Positions 31,131 through 64,000 of a stretch of DNA of 64,000 bases are shown in pieces. Position numbers and translations under genes: made by a program. This stretch comes from Elysia chlorotica. Taxonomy: Eukaryota; Mollusca; Gastropoda; Plakobranchidae. The notes beneath the pieces are model-generated. The model did not search any database. It saw only the letters and a list, made by a program, of their open reading frames with translations, and had not been told where the DNA came from. Each line of letters starts with the position of its first letter. The stretch's first letter is position 1. The stretch lies in assembly GCA_003991915.1 (NCBI GenBank), contig RQTK01000095.1, positions 347,032-411,031 on the forward strand, written 5' to 3'.

Positions 31131-32118
31131 CTCTAAGGATGTTTTGATGATGAGGTTGTTGTTGTACCATTGTTATGAATTGGGCAACCAGGGTAAATAT
31201 TTCTGAGTGTCATGATTATCCTCTGATTTCTCCACGCAGGTTCTACTCCAGAGGCTTTGTTGTGTGCGATATTTTCAAACTAATTTTCTACTGTTTATCT
31301 ATCTATTGATTTAATTATGTCCAACTGCTTCACAAATGATGTCAACAGATTCCAACTAAGCACATTCATGGTTTGGGAGTCAGTATTTCAAGTTTCTTGT
31401 CATCAATTTTTATACATATATGTGGCAGAGGGTAAGTTGGTTTATTGTATAGGCAGCACTGTCTCTTAAAACATAAATTTTCTAGAACTACTTTTCTTAT
31501 TTCGCCGAGTGATTGTTTAAATATTAAAATATAATACTTGTACTAGCAAGTTTTGTTCTGTTAAATATTATTTATTGTTATTTTATCTTTTTGCCGATCA
31601 CTTATCGAGATGTTTAGACAAACGTGTTTGCTCCATTACAATAGACACATCGTGATATTCTCTATTTACATACATATTTATTTTGTTTTCTTTCATCCTC
31701 TTTTTTTAAAATGTAAAATACTAGATTTCCCTCTGCTCTTTCAAAGACCAGAAGATTTTGACTTTCGCAAACTCATAGAGAGATTTGGAAACCATTTAGT
31801 TTTTTTCTTTTCATGAAGACCATTTCGATTGTAAAAGATTAATATTTTTAGTTACCTGAGCATTGTTAAATACCAAAAAGCTGCTAATATCTTTCGAAAC
31901 GTGCGCCATGAACTAAATGAATAGAAGGCATGACCACCGAAGTATAGGCCTACACATTGCATAATTTATTTAATTATGATTTGTTTCTAATGAAAATGTC
32001 AAAATAGTAAAGAGAAAACTAGAAGCCATACTTACGTATTGTTTTATTTCAACCTTCTCCGCCCACACAGCAACAGAGGACGCTGCCCGATGCGTATCCA
32101 ATAGTCCAATACGACAGC

Positions 32119-32647
32119 AGTTGCTCCTCTTGACGCTTATTCACTGCAAATTTGGTTTACTTCGGTAACTTTGCCCTTTGTTCTTGGAAGGCTTGGCTAT
32201 GACTGATAACTGATCTTTTTGTTTGGGTTGAGACAAAAGCAAGAGCTAAAATCCAGAACACTTTATTAAAAACAAAAACAGTTGAAATCTTGAAAGCACG
32301 TAGGGTTTGTTACATGGACGATGCATAGTCAACTGCTGGGTCTTACGTCCTGTTTTATGAAAACTGACCTGTAGGGTGAAATGATCAGATGTGTCACCAA
32401 AACTTTACGTAAAGTATCGCCCTAGAAAGTACAGAATTATGCTTGCTCTGCCATTGTCTTCTTTCTTTACCTATTTAATTAGCTCAAAAGAGGCCAACTA
32501 GCCTTCTTCGCCAATTTTACATACTGAGGTCAACTGTTGCTCTTGACGCTTAGTCCCTTACTGCAAATTTGGTTTACTTCGGTAACTTTGCCCTCTATTC
32601 TTGGAAGGCCAACTAGCCTTCTTCGCCAATTTTACATACTGAGGTCA
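32119..32647. repeat. Local duplication of two short segments
   Basis: GCAAATTTGGTTTACTTCGG with flanks occurs at about 32148 and 32563. GCCAACTAGCCTTCTTCGCC with flanks occurs at about 32493 and 32608. The order indicates nested duplication of a roughly 80-bp and a roughly 40-bp segment. Confidence 0.75.
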
Positions 32648-33000
32648 CCTCTCATCCCAGTAATCCCACTCTCTTTGTCTCTCCCTCCTCTCTGTCTCTG
32701 TTTCTCTCTTGCACCCTTTTCCGTCACGGTAGTTTTGAAATATTTTTTTGTCGTAAAACTGAGAAAACTGAAATACATGGTTGAATAATCTCTCTATCTT
32801 TCGAGTTTGTTTCTACAGACAATGGGCATTTCACGATGAGTAAATAATATGACAAAATTAATAGGTAACAAGCCATAGATCAGTCCAGGCTGATGTGACA
32901 CATAACAACTTTTTAACCCTTGCGTCTACTCTTTACCTTTTCGCTATTTCAAGGGTTTCTTGTATTGTTTTTTCTATTAGGTGTTTACAGTGCTTGTCAT

Positions 33001-33117
<117 letters not shown>

Positions 33118-33390
33118 TTCATAAATATTATCATCATTGACACCCTGTTTATGTCCGTGTCTGTATAATTTAATTTTACCATTCCTCTGTAAAGTAAGTT
33201 ATGTCTAGAGAAGTTATATTATCATTTACTTAGCCTAATAATGTACTGTGTTTCTGTCTTTGACTCAGGCAGACTGGGTTGCACCCTCGTTCATTCATTA
33301 GTAACGTAGGTTTTTTTTTAGACGTGTTGACAGTGGTTAGACCTACTGATTGTAGTCGTATTTTAGAGTTACATGTATTCAACAACCAAG

Positions 33391-33640
33391 TACAATTGTG
33401 GGCTATTGTCAGGTTTTATTTTCGTCCTAGTTATAAAGGCTTCAACTGTTACTCAAGTATTAGTGCTAGACAGTACAATTGTGGGCTATCGTCAGGTTTT
33501 ATTTTCGCCCTAGTTATGAAGGCTTCAACTGTTACTCAAGTATTAGTGCTAGACAGTACAATTGTGGGCTATCGTCAGGTTTTATTTTCGCCCTAGTTAT
33601 GAAGGCTTCAACTGTTACTCAAGTATTAGTGCTAGACAGG
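33391..33640. repeat. 83-bp tandem repeat, three copies
   Basis: TACAATTGTGGGCTAT starts copies at 33391, 33474 and 33557. Copies 2 and 3 are nearly identical and copy 1 is slightly diverged. The period is not a multiple of three, so coding use is unlikely. Confidence 0.9.
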
Positions 33641-34158
33641 CTTAATCATCGAAAACTGCTGGAACAGCTTTCGCCTGGAGCTGTATCAAGTATTAACATT
33701 TTTACTGAACAATAAAGCTACGAAAGATTGCGGCATTGATATTTTCTTTTATAATATTGTGATGTCTTGCATTGTTGTTGTTTTTTTAATCATTTTTTTT
33801 AGTTTGATCTCTCTACGGTGTTACACATTTTCAATCGTTTCTTTTTCCAATTGATGTTGTGGATCTAGATCTCCTGCAACGTGCAACTATCACCTCAGTA
33901 GTCCTGCGATATCGGAACATAAATATACAGCTTGACTGAGATTGAAAATACAACTCTCAGTTTCGTCTCTTGGTTGTTTCCCTTCCAGAGTTTTTAGAGT
34001 CTTTTCATTTGTGCCAGGGCTGTTTATATTCTTTTATTTATTCCCACTGAGCCTTTGACGTCTCCGTCAAGCCTAGAATTTAGGTACATGTATAACAAAA
34101 ATAGAACTAGGCCTAACAGTGATGATAACGATGAAAGCCAATGATGATGGTGATAAAA

Positions 34159-34332
<174 letters not shown>

Positions 34333-34399
34333 TATTTATTGATTAGAGTCTGTGTGTACAAAGTAAAAAGAACTGGTCCAAGGACATAGCCTTGTAGGA

Positions 34400-35000
34400 C
34401 ACATACTAATTAAAATAATTGCCACGATATCACGTTACATGAGCAATACATCACGATATGTTTTTTCATGGTAAGTCTACTATCAAGTTGAACTCCCAGA
34501 TAAGTTGGATGTTCATCTTTTTTTAACTGCTGTTCTTCAAGTTTAATGGGCAAGTTGCGTTTGGTTTCTTTGGCACTGGGAGTGAATGTTGTATACACTT
34601 ACTTTTTGGGTTAATTATCAGTTTCCATTGTTTGCAGTACTTATTTAGCATTTTAGGTCTCTGTTTAGATGTCCGGCATTCTGTCGAGTGTATTTACCAG
34701 TATGCCATATGACCAGGTTGTCTGCATAGAGAACCTTTTGTGATTCGATGTTCTTAGCAATATCATTGAGGAACAATGTACAGCTCAATGCTGAACCCTG
34801 TGGAAGACCATCTTCAAGGACTTTTTTTGATGATAGAGAATTTTTAAGTTTTGTCTGTATAGTTCTTTCACTGAGAAAACCTTTGATCCACCGGTACATG
34901 TTACCTTGTATCTGTAGTCTCTGCATTTATTAAAGTAAACCTTTTCTCTATACATGTACGCTGTCGTATGCCTGTTGTAAGTCCATAAAGATTAGTAGGC
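34400..35000 (-). mobile_element. Jockey-like LINE fragment, broken
   Basis: The minus strand encodes reverse-transcriptase pieces in order: FMDLQQAYDSV (motif A), GNMYRWIKGFLSERTIQTKL, GLPQGSALSCTLF, LYADN where YADD is expected, and later TYLGVQLDSRLTMKKH. The order and wording fit the Jockey group of non-LTR elements. Frameshifts separate the pieces and the second catalytic Asp is lost, so it is inactive. The 5' part is absent: another LINE abuts at about 35,000. Confidence 0.8.
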
Positions 35001-35935
35001 AGGCTTCCGACAAGATCGTTCCTTCACAGGTCACATAGCTACAATGCCTATCATCATCGAATAGTCACTAGAGTGGCAGACCCCTCTGTATGCAGTGTTT
35101 GTTGACTTTCAAAAGGCATTCGACAGCGTCGACCGAGATGTCATCTGGAGACTGATGCATCACTATGGCTTTCCACCAAAGTTCGTCACAATAGTTCAAT
35201 AACTTTATAAAGACGCCACTTGTCAATTCATCCACAGCCATAGTTGTTTGCCCTCGCCGACGATATTCCTTGTGGTGGTTGACTAGGTTATGCGAAAGTC
35301 AACTACAGGCAAGATGATAGGTATCCATTTGACCTTCATGAGGCAGCTGAGTATATTGACTTTGTAAAGGACACCAGCCTTCTCTCACTATAGAAACTAT
35401 CGTGTGTCAGAAGAAGCCATGAAGACTGAAATCCAGATAAACATCGGAAAAACTGAGGCCCTGCGAATCAACAATAGACAGGCAGACTCACTGCAGCTGC
35501 ATCAGGAAAGCATCAAAGAGGTTAACAAGTTTGTTTATCTTGGCAGTGTTGTAAGTGAAGACGGAGGGACAGACGCCGACATCAGATGCCGAATAAACAA
35601 GGCCCGATACGCTTTCAATACCTAAAGACCGATCTGGAGTTCTACAGCCTTGTCGGTACGAAACAAGATCCGGATGTTCAATACCAACAATGCGCTGGAT
35701 AGACCACACACTACGAAAGCCTGTATCCAACATCACAAGGCAAGCCCTGGAGTGGAACCCCCAAGGTAAACGCAAGGTAGTACGTCCGAAGCAAACTTGG
35801 CGGCGAAGCACCGATGCTGAAATAAAACCTCTTGTAGTACATGGGCCGAGCTGAAGAGGACTAGCCAGAACCGAGTTCGGTGGAGGGGATTTGATGTGGC
35901 CCTATGTTCCACATGGAATCAAGAGGCTTAAACAA
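34995..35935 (+). mobile_element. RTE-like LINE fragment, broken
   Basis: The plus strand reads AGFRQDRSFTGHIAT, YAVFVDFQKAFDSVDRDVIW, then a degraded palm (DFVKDTSLLS where FADD is expected) and KTEALRINNRQ...NKFVYLGSVVSEDGGTD. It ends in WAELKRTSQNRVRW. Several stops and an internal gap remove parts. The C-terminal wording suits RTE-type endonuclease/reverse-transcriptase elements of invertebrates; the family is moderately sure. Confidence 0.75.
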
Positions 35936-36540
35936 AACAAAAAATAGACGATATAATTATAGATCTATTACGTACATTTATATTAGAACTTTAGGACAAT
36001 TTCACGTAAACATGTATATAATTAAATTAGAAATAACTCCAATATCATTATGTTTAACTACATACCTTCGAATGGGGACTATAGTATAGGATTCAATACT
36101 ATCAACTCCAAACAGGGAGATCGAGCTCTAAGAGATACCGCACTTTCTTATGTTACATCTGTTCTCTCCTCCTGTCACGGCTGCACTAACTAAAACTTAG
36201 TTTCAATCTTTCAACTACCACATTTGGCAGAAATCACCACCACAAAATTGCCTGCGATTGGTTTTTATCTTCCCTCCAATAGTTATAATGTTACTTCTTC
36301 AAGAGAACATTGAGACCTCAACATTAAACTGCTGGGGATGAAATAGAAACGAACAGTTACGTAAGCCAAAAAGATTCTTTGATCACCACGGGTGACTAAA
36401 GTGAGACCTCATGAACTTGGTATTATGGGAGAAATTAGGTGGAAGGGTGTAAAGCTAACAACTTTGTGATTTGTAATTCTTGGTTTGGAAAACCTCAGAA
36501 AAAGAGAAAGCGAATAAAAACAATAACAACAAATAGGTTA

Positions 36541-36612
36541 CGTCTTAGTCAGCAAGAGACGTCCACAATACAGCCTATATAGTGCTCCTGTTGGACGTTA
36601 AACCAACCCAAC
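36541..36612 (+). mobile_element. SINE tail fragment
   Basis: GACGTCCACAATACAGCC and CCTGTTGGACGTTAAACCAA with (CCAA)n match the 3' end of the SINE family. It directly precedes the 178-bp dimer. Confidence 0.65.
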
Positions 36613-36968
36613 CAACCAACCACCTAGTCAGCCGGAGATTCGAAAATGCACATCTCTCAGCAAAATCCTGCCCAGGCGTTGGCTGTTGTAGTGGCCGTGT
36701 CCCACTCCCAGTAATGGCAACGGGTTGCGGGGCCACAACATCAAACTTGACTTAGCTTCATTAAACTCCAACAACAGCAACAACAACAAATAGGTTATGC
36801 CTTAGTCAACCAGATATTCGAAAATGCACATCTCTCAGCAAAATCCTGCCCAGGCGTTGGCTGTTGTAGTGGCCGTGTCCCACTCCCAGTAATAACAATG
36901 GGTTGCGGGGCCACAACATCAAACTTGACTTAGCTTAATTAAACTCCAACAACAACAACAACAAAAAC
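36613..36968 (+). repeat. 178-bp unit, tandem dimer ending in (CAA)n
   Basis: CGAAAATGCACATCTCTCAG begins matching copies at 36641 and 36819. Each copy runs through CCCAGGCGTTGGCTGTTGTA to a CAACAACAA tail. The A/C-rich tail on each unit looks SINE-like, but no A/B boxes are seen. Confidence 0.85.
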
Positions 36969-36984
36969 ATCCGAAATAATGTTT

Positions 36985-37725
36985 AAGCTATAGAATAGTC
37001 AAGACAAGCGGAACACCGACGGGGTAGCTATAACCGAAGCGGATGTGGAGCAAATATAAAGAGTTGAAAAGAGAGCAAAACAAAATTGGATGACTACAGA
37101 TACTGGAACTTGTGGAAGACAATGTATGTAAAAGGTTACAAAGAAAAATATAAAATAAGGAAGTCAGGAAAAGTTGCATCAAAGTCAAAGAGAAATGGGT
37201 CAATAGCGAGTGTAGAGATGTTGATCTATAAGAGTATCAGCCCACAGTTTATGTACAAACACATTAAAGAAATCACAACAAATAATGAATCTATTCGGCC
37301 ACAGATTGTTCAAAGTTAAAGAGAGATGACATAATAATAGAAAGGAGACAATTTAAGAAAGATTGGAGAAATTTATAATCAAATTTGTTGTGACTACAAG
37401 GAAACCACAACGCAATGAAGAAAAATTAACATTGTCTAGAGCTGCCAACCATAACAGATGATGTGCGATCCTCGAGAAGAATAGTTAAGTCAGGCAAAGC
37501 ACAGGCCCGGACAACAATAGCATCTGTTGAGATGATAGATGCAATTGGTGACTATGAAATTGATAAGGCCACAACACTGCTCAAAGAAACTAAAGACAAA
37601 TGCCGTATTTCAACAGATTTTTAAAAATCAATGTTTACAGCATTGCAAAAAGAAACAACGAAGAACAAAGTGTGAATTATATCGCACAATCAGTCTCTAG
37701 TTGTACATACATCATGTGAAGCAAA
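36985..37725 (+). mobile_element. RTE-like LINE, reverse-transcriptase N-terminal region
   Basis: A degraded frame reads ITDDVRSSRRIVKSGKAQ, then VEMIDAIGDYEIDKATTLL and KSMFTALQKET, followed by SHNQSL. This is the entry region of the reverse transcriptase in the element type seen at 35.0-35.9 kb. It is the upstream half of such an element but lies downstream of that fragment, so the two are separate copies or were rearranged. Confidence 0.65.
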
Positions 37726-37941
37726 CTTTTTTTTATTGTTCGTGTTCAACAATAAACTTTACTAACAGAAATAATTATGATTTTTTTTAGAAACAGCAAA
37801 CTCTGCTGCTGCTGACCCTTTTTATTATTTTTACTGTTCGACACCCGCAGAACAACAAAGGGAGTCAACACTGAACCCAGTTTGGCTAGTATCTTAGATA
37901 TATCAGAGTCACTTCCCGTGGAATAAAATTCTGGAAGTTAT

Positions 37942-37954
37942 TTCCCAGAATGCA
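37942..37954 (+). promoter_or_regulatory. ZNF143/SBF-like promoter motif
   Basis: TTCCCAGAATGCA equals the core of the ACTACAATTCCCAGAATGC motif bound by ZNF143 (Staf) and THAP11 complexes in vertebrate promoters. It lies 55 bp upstream of the first SRPK start codon, and GGAAG (ETS-like) is 9 bp further up. Confidence 0.6.
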
Positions 37955-38008
37955 ACTAAGCAACAAATACGCATGCGCTTTGGTGATCCAAATGAAGAAA
38001 AACACAAG

Positions 38009-38012
<4 letters not shown>
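37950..38012 (+). other. Upstream ORF overlapping the SRPK start codon
   Basis: Twenty codons from ATG 37950, or six from the in-frame ATG 37992, end at TGA 38010-38012, overlapping ATG 38009 as ATGA. Whether it is in the mRNA depends on the transcription start. A further ATG at 37973 is in frame with the kinase and would add 12 residues (MRFGDPNEEKHK). Confidence 0.4.
37969..37979. promoter_or_regulatory. NRF1-like motif
   Basis: ACGCATGCGCT closely matches the NRF1 consensus (TGCGCATGCGCA). With the ZNF143-like site 15 bp away it forms a housekeeping-type promoter at the SRPK first exon. Confidence 0.6.

Positions 38013-64000
<25,988 letters not shown>

Overview
The window is animal nuclear DNA, most likely from a mollusc and plausibly a gastropod. 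The reasons are widely spaced intron-rich genes, AT-rich non-coding sequence full of di- and trinucleotide arrays, a repeated tRNA-derived SINE, broken LINEs of several types and a broken LTR element. No single marker proves the species group. Three protein-coding genes can be built exon by exon, with splice sites and reading phases that agree throughout.

Layout. 1-4.1 kb: a fossil LTR retrotransposon in a 2-kb head-to-tail duplication, plus an older LTR fragment. 4.1-7.7 kb: AT-rich non-coding DNA with one SINE. 7.7-17.1 kb, minus strand: a nine-exon gene for an unassigned 666-residue coiled-coil protein with a disordered basic C-terminus. One of its introns holds a large fold-back repeat. 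17.1-21.6 kb: intergenic, with a CpG-containing candidate promoter, a complete non-autonomous DNA transposon (40-bp perfect inverted repeats, 8-bp target duplication) and two SINEs. 21.8-30.75 kb, plus strand: a four-exon TEX36-like gene (264 residues) with GC-rich exons and a consensus CRE upstream. 30-37.7 kb: microsatellites, local duplications and three LINE fragments. 37.9 kb to the window end, plus strand: an SRPK-family SR-protein kinase gene whose last exon or exons lie beyond the window.

The SRPK locus is the richest part. Three alternative 5' ends (a two-exon start at 38.0-38.2 kb, an exon at 46.1 kb and a 175-codon exon at 49.6 kb) all end in phase 2, so each can join the same acceptor at 51,874. 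They would give kinases with different N-termini and one catalytic domain. The first promoter carries ZNF143/SBF-like and NRF1-like motifs, as in housekeeping promoters of other animals. The coiled-coil gene and the TEX36-like gene are divergently arranged. TEX36 relatives are testis-expressed in mammals, and the coiled-coil protein's layout would suit a chromosomal protein, but any shared germline role is inference only.

Many short reading frames here come from microsatellites (poly-Val, poly-His, poly-Leu, Arg-Glu repeats) and are not genes.
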